Below, piece by piece: positions 9,226 through 16,865 of a stretch of 64,000 bases of DNA (its first letter is position 1; the number at the start of each line of letters is the position of its first letter). Origin of the DNA: Bryobacteraceae bacterium (lineage in GTDB: Bacteria > Acidobacteriota > Terriglobia > Bryobacterales > Bryobacteraceae); contig JASHNT010000091.1 of the NCBI GenBank assembly GCA_030041495.1, positions 217,124 through 281,123 on the forward strand. Direction: 5' to 3'. The translations under genes and the position numbers were made by a program. The notes under the pieces were generated by a model. The model was not told the origin of the DNA. It ran no database searches and saw only the letters and a list, made by a program, of their open reading frames with translations.

Positions 9226-10485
9226 ATGCATCGCAGCAGGAGCCGCGCGGATGACGACGTGCGCATGCGCGGCTTCGCCAAGCGCCACACTGTGGCTCAA
9301 GCGCTCGCGTGGCTGGATATGCAGGTGCACACGCTAGCGGCGGAAGCGGCGCCGCTGCGAAACGCGGCCGGGCGCGTTCTGGCGGCTTCCGCCGCTAGTG
9401 AAGTCGACGTACCGGGATTCGATCGCGCAACCATGGACGGCTACGCGGTCGCCGCGGCGAGCACGGAAGGCGCGACCCCTTATACGCCGCTGCCACTGAC
9501 GGTGGTCGGCGAGTCGATGCCGGGCCGGGAGTTCCAAGGCGCGGTTTCCTTGGGCGAAGCCGTGCGCATCATGACCGGAGCGCCGATGCCCGAAGGCGCC
9601 GACGCCGTTCTGCCCGCCGAGTTCGCCGGAATCGAGAGCGATCCGCGGCGCATCACGGCACTGGCCGCGGTTTCCCCGGAGAAAAATCTGGGCAAGCGTG
9701 GGGAAGACATCGCGCGCGGGACAGTTCTGCTGGATGCCGGGCGCGTGCTCCGCCCGCAGGATCTGGGCGTGTTGAGTTCCATTGGCGTGAGCAAAGTGGA
9801 AGTGGTGCGGCGGCCGCGGGTGCGGCTTGCCATAACCGGCAATGAATTGCTGCCGGCCGGCACGCCTCCGCATGGAGCGCGCATCGCCGACGCCAACGGG
9901 CCGATGCTTGAAGCGCTCATCGATCGTGACGGCGGCGTAGCCGATTTTCCCGGGCTTATCCCAGACGATCGCGAGGCGATCCTCGCGGCGCTTCAATCCG
10001 AAGCCGACGTGGTTGTGGTTTCGGGAGGGTCCAGCGTGGGCATTGAGGATCTGGCGCCGATGCTGGTGGCGCAACACGGCGAGCTGGCCGTGCACGGTAT
10101 CGCCATGCGGCCCAGCAGTCCCACGGGACTGGGACGGATGGGAGATTGCCTCGTCTTTCTTCTCCCCGGCAATCCGGTTTCAAGCCTGTGCGCGTACGAT
10201 TTCTTCGCGGGCCGGGCGATTCGCGCGCTTGGCGGACGGGGCAAGCAGTGGCCGTACCGCTCCGTTCGCGGCCGCTTGAGCCGCAAGCTCAGCTCGCCGA
10301 TCGGCCGCTTGGATTACGCGCGCGTGAAGATCGCCGACGGCAGTGTGGATCCGTTGGCCGTGGGCGGCGCGTCGGTGCTGTCTTCGACCACTCGCGCCGA
10401 CGGCTTTATGATCGTCCCTGACGACAGCGAAGGTTTTCCCGCCGGGGCGGAAGTCGAAGTGTGGTTGTACGACGCACATGCTTGA
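9226..10485 (+). CDS. moeA: molybdopterin molybdotransferase MoeA (first copy)
   Basis: 419 residues. MoeA domains in order: N-terminal linker and domain with VPGFDRATMDGYAV (the conserved acid-rich substrate loop), RIMTGAPMPEGADAVLPAE, then the MogA-like domain with RLAITGNELLPAG, VVVSGGSSVG and FLLPGNPVSSLCAYDFF, and the C-terminal beta domain. The enzyme inserts molybdate (or tungstate) into adenylylated molybdopterin. Start: ATG 9226; the ORF track uses TTG 9214 and MRGFAKR at 9265 is also possible. Its last 8 nt overlap the second moeA, so the two are co-translated. Confidence 0.9.
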   Translation: MHRSRSRADDDVRMRGFAKRHTVAQALAWLDMQVHTLAAEAAPLRNAAGRVLAASAASEVDVPGFDRATMDGYAVAAASTEGATPYTPLPLTVVGESMPGREFQGAVSLGEAVRIMTGAPMPEGADAVLPAEFAGIESDPRRITALAAVSPEKNLGKRGEDIARGTVLLDAGRVLRPQDLGVLSSIGVSKVEVVRRPRVRLAITGNELLPAGTPPHGARIADANGPMLEALIDRDGGVADFPGLIPDDREAILAALQSEADVVVVSGGSSVGIEDLAPMLVAQHGELAVHGIAMRPSSPTGLGRMGDCLVFLLPGNPVSSLCAYDFFAGRAIRALGGRGKQWPYRSVRGRLSRKLSSPIGRLDYARVKIADGSVDPLAVGGASVLSSTTRADGFMIVPDDSEGFPAGAEVEVWLYDAHA

Positions 10486-12394
10486 CCAGGAACAGTTCCT
10501 TCAGGTCCTCGACCGCGATGAAGCGGACCGGCGCTTTCGCGCCGCGATCCATTTGACGCCGCGCGGCATTGAAACGGTGCCGCTCGACAAAGCGCTCGGC
10601 CGCGTGCTCTCCGCGCATGTCGTTTCGCCGGTCGACGTGCCGTTCTTCGACCGGTCCAATGTCGACGGGTTTGCCGTGGTGGCGCAGGACACTTTTGGTG
10701 CTTCTGAGGAAGCGCCGCGCCGCGTGCAATTAGTGGAGCAGCAGATCCACACCGGAGTGGTTCCCACAGCCGTGGTCGAATCCGGCAAGGCCGCGCTGAT
10801 CGCCACCGGGGGCATGCTGCCGCGCGGCGCGGACGCAGTGGTGATGGTGGAACACGCCGATGTGAGCGGGCGCCAGCTTTTGATCCGGCGCGCGGTGACC
10901 GCAGGCAACGGAATCTCTTTTGCCGGAACCGATATCACCGCGGGGGAGACAGTGCTGCGGCGCGGACGACTGCTCACCAGCCGCGACACCGGAGTGCTGG
11001 CCGCGATCGGCGTCGATCACGTGCATGTGTGGCGCAAGCCGGTGGTCGCGATTGTTTCGACCGGCGACGAAATCATCGCGCCGGGTGCGCCGATGCAGCA
11101 GGCCAAAGTCTATGACTCGAACGCTCAAGTGCTGGCCGACGCCGTGCGCGAGCTGGGCGGCGAGCCGAAGCGCTTCGGCATCGTGTCCGATACCATCGAC
11201 GCCTTGCGCGAGCGCCTGAGCCAGGCTCTCGATGTAGCCGACATGGTGCTGCTTTCCGGAGGAACCAGCAAGGGCGCGGGGGACGTGTCGTATCGCGTGG
11301 TCGCCGAGCTGCGCGATCCCGGCATTGTGGCGCATGGCGTGGCGTTGAAGCCCGGCAAACCTATCTGCCTCGCGGCAACCGGGGGACGGGCCGTGTTCGT
11401 GCTTCCCGGCTTTCCGACCTCGGCCATCTTCACGTTTCACGAATTCGTCGCGCCGGTGATCCGCATGCTCGCCGGGCGAGGGCCGGAAGAAAGCGCGATT
11501 GTTCCCGCGCGGCTCGCCGTGAAAGTGAACAGCGAAATCGGACGCACGGAATATCTTTTGGTTGGTTTGGTGGAAACCGGCGGCGAGCCGCCGCTGGCCG
11601 CGTACCCGATGGGGCAAGGCTCGGGCAGCGTCACCACGTTCAGCCGGGCCGATGGCTTTGCCACCATCGGCAGGCATGAGGAGATCGTGGAAGCGGGAAG
11701 CGTGATCCAGGTTCAACTTCTAGGGCGGGAGCTGCAGCTCGCCGATCTGGTGGTCATCGGCAGTCATTGCATCGCGCTCGATTACCTGCTGGGCGAATTG
11801 CAGAGGCAGGGCCTGCGCTCGAAATTTCTCGCGGTCGGAAGCACGGCGGGTCTCGAAGCGGCTAAGCGCGGAGAATGCGACGCGGCGGGCATTCATCTGC
11901 TCGATCTCAAATCCGGCGAATACAACGGGCCATTCCTCACGCCCGCGCTCGAACTGATCCACGGATACGGTCGCCTGCAAGGCATCGTCTTCCGCCCCGG
12001 CGATCAGCGTTTCGAGGGCCGCACCGCTCAGGAGGCGGTCGCCCAAGCCGCCGCCGATCCCTCCTGCATCATGGTCAATCGCAACCAGGGTAGCGGCACT
12101 CGGGCGTTGATCGACCGGATGCTTGCCGGCGCACGGCCTCGCGGATACGCCGTGCAGCCGCGCAATCATAATGCGGTAGCCGCAGCGGTCGCGCAGGGCC
12201 GCGCGGATTGGGGCATGACTCTCGACACCATCGCGCGCGCCGCCGGACTCGGCTTTCTTCCCGTCCAGGCCGAGCGGTACGACTTCGTGGTGCCTCTGGC
12301 GCGAGCGCATCGTCCGGGGGTGGTCGCGCTGAAGACCCTGCTGGCGCAAGCCTCCACGCACGAGGCTCTGGTGCGCCTGGGCATGAAACCGTGA
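10478..12394 (+). CDS. moeA: MoeA fused to a periplasmic-binding-like domain
   Basis: 638 residues. Residues 1-405 are a complete second MoeA (VDVPFFDRSNVDGFAV, LIATGGMLPRGADAVVMVEHA, AIVSTGDEI, VLLSGGTSKGAGD, FVLPGFPTSAIFTFHEF). Residues about 415-638 are a PBP-like domain (PF12727 type: VIGSHCIALDYLLGEL, GTRALIDRML, NHNAVAAAVAQGRADWGMTLD), related to ModA/LysR ligand-binding folds but with no signal peptide, so cytoplasmic. The fusion is known in archaeal and some bacterial MoeA2 proteins and may sense or deliver the oxyanion (inference). Overlaps the first moeA by 8 nt and mobA by 4 nt. Confidence 0.9.
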   Translation: MLDQEQFLQVLDRDEADRRFRAAIHLTPRGIETVPLDKALGRVLSAHVVSPVDVPFFDRSNVDGFAVVAQDTFGASEEAPRRVQLVEQQIHTGVVPTAVVESGKAALIATGGMLPRGADAVVMVEHADVSGRQLLIRRAVTAGNGISFAGTDITAGETVLRRGRLLTSRDTGVLAAIGVDHVHVWRKPVVAIVSTGDEIIAPGAPMQQAKVYDSNAQVLADAVRELGGEPKRFGIVSDTIDALRERLSQALDVADMVLLSGGTSKGAGDVSYRVVAELRDPGIVAHGVALKPGKPICLAATGGRAVFVLPGFPTSAIFTFHEFVAPVIRMLAGRGPEESAIVPARLAVKVNSEIGRTEYLLVGLVETGGEPPLAAYPMGQGSGSVTTFSRADGFATIGRHEEIVEAGSVIQVQLLGRELQLADLVVIGSHCIALDYLLGELQRQGLRSKFLAVGSTAGLEAAKRGECDAAGIHLLDLKSGEYNGPFLTPALELIHGYGRLQGIVFRPGDQRFEGRTAQEAVAQAAADPSCIMVNRNQGSGTRALIDRMLAGARPRGYAVQPRNHNAVAAAVAQGRADWGMTLDTIARAAGLGFLPVQAERYDFVVPLARAHRPGVVALKTLLAQASTHEALVRLGMKP

Positions 12395-13005
12395 CGATGC
12401 AGGCTGGCGGCATCGTCTTATGCGGCGGCAAGTCCTCGCGCATGGGCGTCCCGAAGGCGACGCTGCCGTTTGGACCGGAGACCATGTTACAGCGCGTGGT
12501 GCGGCTGCTCGGGACAGTGGTCTCGCCGATTGCGGCGGTGGCTGCGCAAGGGCAGACGCTGCCGGAGCTGCCTGCGTCTGTCATCGTCACGCGCGATGAG
12601 CGCGAGGCAAAAGGGCCGCTTGAAGGTTTGCGCGCAGGATTGGCCGCGCTGCCGGATTCGGTCGATTTGGCCTATGCAACCAGTTGCGACGTACCCATGC
12701 TGGTGCCCGGATTTGTCGAGCGCATGCTCGAGTTCGCACGCGATTACGATGTCGCCGTGATGGAAATCGACGGCTTCGCGCATCCGCTTTCCGCTGTCTA
12801 CCGGCGAACCGTACTGCCGCACATCGAAGCGCTGCTGGCGCAGGATCGTTTGCGGCCGGTGTTCCTTTTCGATGCCGCCCGCACCCGGCGCGTGCGAGCC
12901 GAGGAAATGTCCGCAATCGATCCGCAGCTCCGGACGCTCAGGAATTTGAATACTCGCGAAGATTATTTGGCGGCCTTGGCCGAAGCCGGCCTGACCGCGC
13001 CGTAA
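12391..13005 (+). CDS. mobA: molybdenum cofactor guanylyltransferase MobA
   Basis: 204 residues from GTG 12391, which overlaps the moeA stop as GTGA; ATG 12397 is the alternative. The nucleotide-binding signature LCGGKSSRMG is near the N-terminus and is followed by KATLPFGPETMLQRVV, the DEREAKGPLEGLRAGL segment and TSCDVPML. MobA attaches GMP to Mo-molybdopterin to give the guanine dinucleotide form, which the formate dehydrogenase encoded nearby requires as bis-MGD. The ORF-track ORF begins 61 codons too early inside moeA. The gene ends 3 bp from the converging AOR gene. Confidence 0.9.
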   Translation: MTMQAGGIVLCGGKSSRMGVPKATLPFGPETMLQRVVRLLGTVVSPIAAVAAQGQTLPELPASVIVTRDEREAKGPLEGLRAGLAALPDSVDLAYATSCDVPMLVPGFVERMLEFARDYDVAVMEIDGFAHPLSAVYRRTVLPHIEALLAQDRLRPVFLFDAARTRRVRAEEMSAIDPQLRTLRNLNTREDYLAALAEAGLTAP

Positions 13006-13008
13006 GCC

Positions 13009-14736
13009 CTACCAGCCGCGCTGACGATGATATTCCGCGACCAGCGCGTCCAGGCGTTCGCGGCTCAGCGCGGCTTCGGGGTCATTCGGTAACGGAGTGT
13101 TCAGGAAACGCTCCGGCAACGCATCTTCGGAAGGAGTCCAACCCGCGAGCAGATTGAACTCCCGTTTGGCGCGCACGATGCGGCGAGCGGTCTCGCGCAG
13201 CTCTTCGGCAGTCGCATCCCAGCCGGTCACGTGATGGAGCATCTGGGCGGCCTCGCCGAAAAAATCCTCGAAGACGCCGCGCAGGAACTTGCACAGGATC
13301 ATCGAATCCATCAGCGCCGCGCGGTCCTCAGTGGCGATGGCGTGCTCCACGGCATCCAGGGTCACGTTGCGCCGATCGACTTTTTCCGAAAAATCCACCT
13401 CGTAAGCGCCACTGCGATTATGGTCCGCACCGCGAGCCCCGACGGCAAATCCCAATGCCATGGTTTGCAGAGCCCTCGGCTCATAGCCCGGTATCTCCAG
13501 GCCCTTCACTTGTGGCGCGATGGCGATGCTGTTGTGACCGATAGCCTGAGCCGCTCTCCGACTGCCTTCCGCGAGCAAGTCGCCGAGCCCCTGGCGCGCG
13601 CCGATCATTTCGATCGCACGCAGCAAGGCGTTGCCGTCGCCGAACTTGAGCCAGTTTGCGTTTTCGAGCCACCGACGCTCCACGCACTCCATGGCGAAGG
13701 CGATGGTGCCTCCGGCGCTGATCGTATCGAGCCCCAGTTCATCGCAGCGTTGCGCGGCGCGCAGCACGGCATCGCTATCGCCGACTCCGCACAGCGAACC
13801 GAGCGCGAATAGGCTCTCGTACTCCATCCGGACTCCGGACTTCCCGTTGGAGTAAATGTGCTCGCAGCCGATGGTGCAGGCCATGCAACTTTTGCGCGTT
13901 TTTTCGCGCGTCACGGCGAGTTGCTCCGGCGAAATATCGATCGCCTGCTCGAACGTCCCGCTCTGAAAATTGCGCGTGGGCAAAGCGCCGAAGCGGTTGA
14001 AGACGAGCAGATTCGCGGCCGTGCCCAGCTCACGGTATTTGGCCGTCGCCGGACCGAAAGAACGTTGCGAGAGCGACCGGCTCAGCGCGGTCAGCTCGCG
14101 CGGGTGCGCCCATTCGGTTCGGCGGGAGCCGCGCACCGCAATCGCCTTGATGTTTTTCGCGCCCAGTACCGCGCCACTGCCGCCGCGGCCGGCGTGACGG
14201 CCGTCGTGCGAGATGGTCGCGTAGCGGACCAGTTTCTCCCCCGCTGGACCTATGGATGCCACGCGGTAATTTCCGAGCCGCGCCCGCAGCGCTGCTTCCG
14301 TTTCCCGGCAGCTCAAGCCGCGATATTCTTCCGCGGATTCGAGGTGCACCTCGCCGTCCTCAATTACGATCACGGAAAGCTGCGGTGCCTTGCCCACGAT
14401 CACGACCGCGTCGCATCCGCAGCCTTTGCCGGCGATCGCAAAACCGCTGCTGGCGAGCGAATCATTGACGCGTTCGGTGAGCGGGCTTTTGCTGACCACG
14501 GCGAACTTCGCCGAGGTCGTCAGAGGGCTGCCGACCAGCGGGCTGAACGCAAAAATCAGGGGAGCTTCCGGAGCCAGCGCATCCACGGCTGCCGCACCTT
14601 CCTCGAGCAACAGATGCACACCCAGTCCGCTGCCGCCGACGTACTGCCGCAGCACGTCTTCGGAAAGAGGCACGCGCTTGGCCGAGCCGTTAGATGCGTC
14701 GATGCGAAGATAGCAGCCGTGGTAGCCGAAGGCCAT
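13009..14736 (-). CDS. aldehyde:ferredoxin oxidoreductase (AOR family, W/Mo)
   Basis: 575 residues. N-terminus FGYHGCYLRIDASNG and AFSPLVGSPLTTSAKFAVVSKSP match AOR domain 1; DGRHAGRGGSGAVLGAKNIKAIAV is the pterin-binding segment. Cluster cysteines C-x2-C-x3-C in KSCMACTIGCEHIY plus a distal Cys in MILCKFLRGVF give the four ligands of the 4Fe-4S cluster at family-typical spacing. Such enzymes oxidise aldehydes to acids (or reduce acids) with ferredoxin, using a tungsto- or molybdo-bispterin. Start chosen at ATG 14736 (AGGA 8-9 nt ahead, family-like N-terminus); ATG 14757 overlaps the moaD stop as ATGA and is the alternative. Substrate unknown. Confidence 0.9.
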   Translation of the reverse strand: MAFGYHGCYLRIDASNGSAKRVPLSEDVLRQYVGGSGLGVHLLLEEGAAAVDALAPEAPLIFAFSPLVGSPLTTSAKFAVVSKSPLTERVNDSLASSGFAIAGKGCGCDAVVIVGKAPQLSVIVIEDGEVHLESAEEYRGLSCRETEAALRARLGNYRVASIGPAGEKLVRYATISHDGRHAGRGGSGAVLGAKNIKAIAVRGSRRTEWAHPRELTALSRSLSQRSFGPATAKYRELGTAANLLVFNRFGALPTRNFQSGTFEQAIDISPEQLAVTREKTRKSCMACTIGCEHIYSNGKSGVRMEYESLFALGSLCGVGDSDAVLRAAQRCDELGLDTISAGGTIAFAMECVERRWLENANWLKFGDGNALLRAIEMIGARQGLGDLLAEGSRRAAQAIGHNSIAIAPQVKGLEIPGYEPRALQTMALGFAVGARGADHNRSGAYEVDFSEKVDRRNVTLDAVEHAIATEDRAALMDSMILCKFLRGVFEDFFGEAAQMLHHVTGWDATAEELRETARRIVRAKREFNLLAGWTPSEDALPERFLNTPLPNDPEAALSRERLDALVAEYHRQRGW

Positions 14737-14753
14737 GCTCGTCTTCCTGCAAG

Positions 14754-15008
14754 TCATCCTCCCGCGTCGGCGGAGAGGATCAGCACGCAGTCGTCCTGGG
14801 CTAGCGCTGTTTCCGGATCACTCAAAAAGCGGTCACCGTTGAGATTGGCGACGAAGGCGGAGTTGAGGCCTTCTCCCTCGATCAGCTCACGTAAGGTGGG
14901 AATCCGCTCCGCCAGGGTCCCCAGCAGTTGACCCAGCGTTTCAGCGTTTACATCGAGCTCCGCGATGCCGGCACGCTGGCGTGGAACGCCGTAGAATTCG
15001 ACATGCAT
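14754..15008 (-). CDS. moaD: MoaD/ThiS-family sulfur carrier next to AOR
   Basis: 84 residues from ATG 15008: MHVEFYGVPRQRAGIAEL ... VANLNGDRFLSDPETALAQDDCVLILSADAGG. The ubiquitin-like fold ending in the obligatory Gly-Gly is clear; this tail is adenylylated and thiocarboxylated to donate sulfur to molybdopterin. The ORF-track start 32 codons upstream adds unrelated sequence. It is directly upstream of and overlapping the AOR gene, the common arrangement for AOR-specific MoaD homologues. Confidence 0.88.
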   Translation of the reverse strand: MHVEFYGVPRQRAGIAELDVNAETLGQLLGTLAERIPTLRELIEGEGLNSAFVANLNGDRFLSDPETALAQDDCVLILSADAGG

Positions 15009-15131
15009 GGGTGCGGGCAGCCTCGAACAAATGATAGCATGGCAATTGGACCAGCCGAGCCTGTTTCCCGCCCGGAAATGCTGGAAAGCCATGAAGATCC
15101 CCATAAATTCTCCGTATTCCGAGGGACGCCG
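15009..15131. promoter_or_regulatory. shared divergent promoter region, moaD-AOR and formate dehydrogenase
   Basis: 123 bp between two divergent metal-enzyme operons. GAGGGA lies 5 nt before the NuoEF ATG. No clear -35/-10 pair was found for either side. Confidence 0.5.
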
Positions 15132-16865
15132 ATGAGCGAGTCCGCCTCCCTGACCGCCTCCGACACCTCTGCGCAGAAAAAGCCGGCCGGCCGCCGCGGC
15201 CGGGTCCGGTCAACACCCAAAGGCCGCCAGGTCGATCCGCAGGCGCGGGAAGAAGTGCGGGCCCTGCTCGGCGCGGAGCCGCGACGGCGCGACCTGCTGA
15301 TCGAGCATCTGCACAAGATCCAGGATCACTTCGGCTGCCTCTCAGCCGCGCACCTGGCGGCTCTGGCCGAGGAAATGAAGCTCGGCATGACGGAGGTTTA
15401 CGAAGTCGCGACCTTCTATCACCACTTCGACGTCGTGAAAGAGGGCCAAGCGCGCCCGCCCGCCATCACGGTTCGGGTGTGCGATTCCATTGCTTGCGAG
15501 CTGGCCGGGTCGCATGCCCTGCTGGAGAGGCTCCCCAGCCTGCTGGGCCCCGGAGTGCGAGTGTTGCACGCGCCCTGCGTCGGCCGATGCGAAACCGCTC
15601 CGGTCGCGGTCGCCGGACAGAATCCGATCCCTCACGCGACCTCTGATGAAGTTGCAAGGGCGGTCCAATCGGGGCAACTGAAGCATCCTTCCACGGGTTC
15701 GGTTACTCCGGGGCACATCGGCTACGAAGCGTATCGTGCCGGGGGCGGGTACGCACTGGCCGCCGGGTGCCACATCGGCGAAAGGCAACGCGCCGACGTG
15801 ATCGCGGCCATGGAACATTCGGGCCTGCGCGGGCTCGGCGGCGCGGGTTTCCCCACCGGGCGCAAGTGGAAGATTGTGGCGGCGGAGCCAGGCCCGCGCC
15901 TGATGGCGATCAACATCGATGAAGGCGAGCCCGGCACTTTCAAGGATCGCTACTATCTGGAACGCGATCCGCACCGGTTCATCGAAGGAGCTCTGATCGC
16001 TGCCTGGGCCGTGGGCATCGAGGCCATCTATATTTATCTGCGCGACGAATATCACGGCTGCCGGGCGATCCTGGAACAGGAGATCGCGAACCTTCAGGCC
16101 AATCCCCCGTTCGCGATTCCCGCGATTCATCTCCGCCGCGGCGCGGGAGCTTACATCTGCGGCGAGGAATCCTCGATGATCGAATCCATCGAGGGCAAGC
16201 GCGGCGAGCCGCGCCTCCGTCCCCCCTACGTCGCGCAGGTCGGGCTGTTCGGACGCCCCACGCTCGAGCACAACATGGAAACGCTCCACTGGGTGCGCGA
16301 GATCCTCGAACGCGGTCCGGAGTGGTTCGCCGGCCACGGCCGGCACGGGCGCAAAGGCCTGCGATCGTTCTCGGTGAGCGGGCGCGTGAAGAAGCCCGGC
16401 GTTCGTCTTGCGCCGGCCGGCATTACTCTGCGCGAATTGATCGACGAATATTGCGGAGGCATGCTGGATGGGCATGAGCTCTACGGCTATCTGCCGGGCG
16501 GAGCATCCGGCGGAATCCTGCCGGCGTCGAAGGCCGATATTCCGCTGGATTTCGATACGCTGAACGAATACGGATGCTTCATCGGGTCGGCCGCCATCGT
16601 CGTGTTGTCGAATCAAGATAAGGCCGCGGCCGCCGCGCGCAATTTGATGAAATTTTTTGCCGACGAATCCTGCGGCCAGTGCACTCCCTGCCGCGTCGGC
16701 ACGGTCAAGGCGCTCCAGTTGATGGAGCAAAAACGTTGGGATGCGCCGCTGTTGAAAGAGCTTTCCCAGGCGATGATGGATGCCTCCATCTGCGGCCTGG
16801 GGCAGGCCGCGCCCAACCCTGCACTGTGCGTCCTAAAATATTTTCCAGGGGAAGTGGAATCATGA
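15132..16865 (+). CDS. NAD-dependent formate dehydrogenase, NuoE-NuoF fused diaphorase subunit
   Basis: 577 residues from ATG 15132 (GAGGGA 5 nt ahead); the ORF track begins 68 codons too early. After a basic tail, residues about 35-185 are NuoE-like with 2Fe-2S ligands C-x4-C (VRVCDSIACE) and C-x3-C (APCVGRCETA). Residues about 215-570 are NuoF-like: FMN loop LRGLGGAGFPTGRKWK, NADH-site INIDEGEPGTFKDR, GAGAYICGEE, SLBB segment, and 4Fe-4S ligands SCGQCTPCRVGT plus a distal Cys (ASICGLG). It passes electrons from FdhA to NAD+ in the cytoplasm. Overlaps fdhA by 4 nt (ATGA). Confidence 0.92.
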   Translation: MSESASLTASDTSAQKKPAGRRGRVRSTPKGRQVDPQAREEVRALLGAEPRRRDLLIEHLHKIQDHFGCLSAAHLAALAEEMKLGMTEVYEVATFYHHFDVVKEGQARPPAITVRVCDSIACELAGSHALLERLPSLLGPGVRVLHAPCVGRCETAPVAVAGQNPIPHATSDEVARAVQSGQLKHPSTGSVTPGHIGYEAYRAGGGYALAAGCHIGERQRADVIAAMEHSGLRGLGGAGFPTGRKWKIVAAEPGPRLMAINIDEGEPGTFKDRYYLERDPHRFIEGALIAAWAVGIEAIYIYLRDEYHGCRAILEQEIANLQANPPFAIPAIHLRRGAGAYICGEESSMIESIEGKRGEPRLRPPYVAQVGLFGRPTLEHNMETLHWVREILERGPEWFAGHGRHGRKGLRSFSVSGRVKKPGVRLAPAGITLRELIDEYCGGMLDGHELYGYLPGGASGGILPASKADIPLDFDTLNEYGCFIGSAAIVVLSNQDKAAAAARNLMKFFADESCGQCTPCRVGTVKALQLMEQKRWDAPLLKELSQAMMDASICGLGQAAPNPALCVLKYFPGEVES

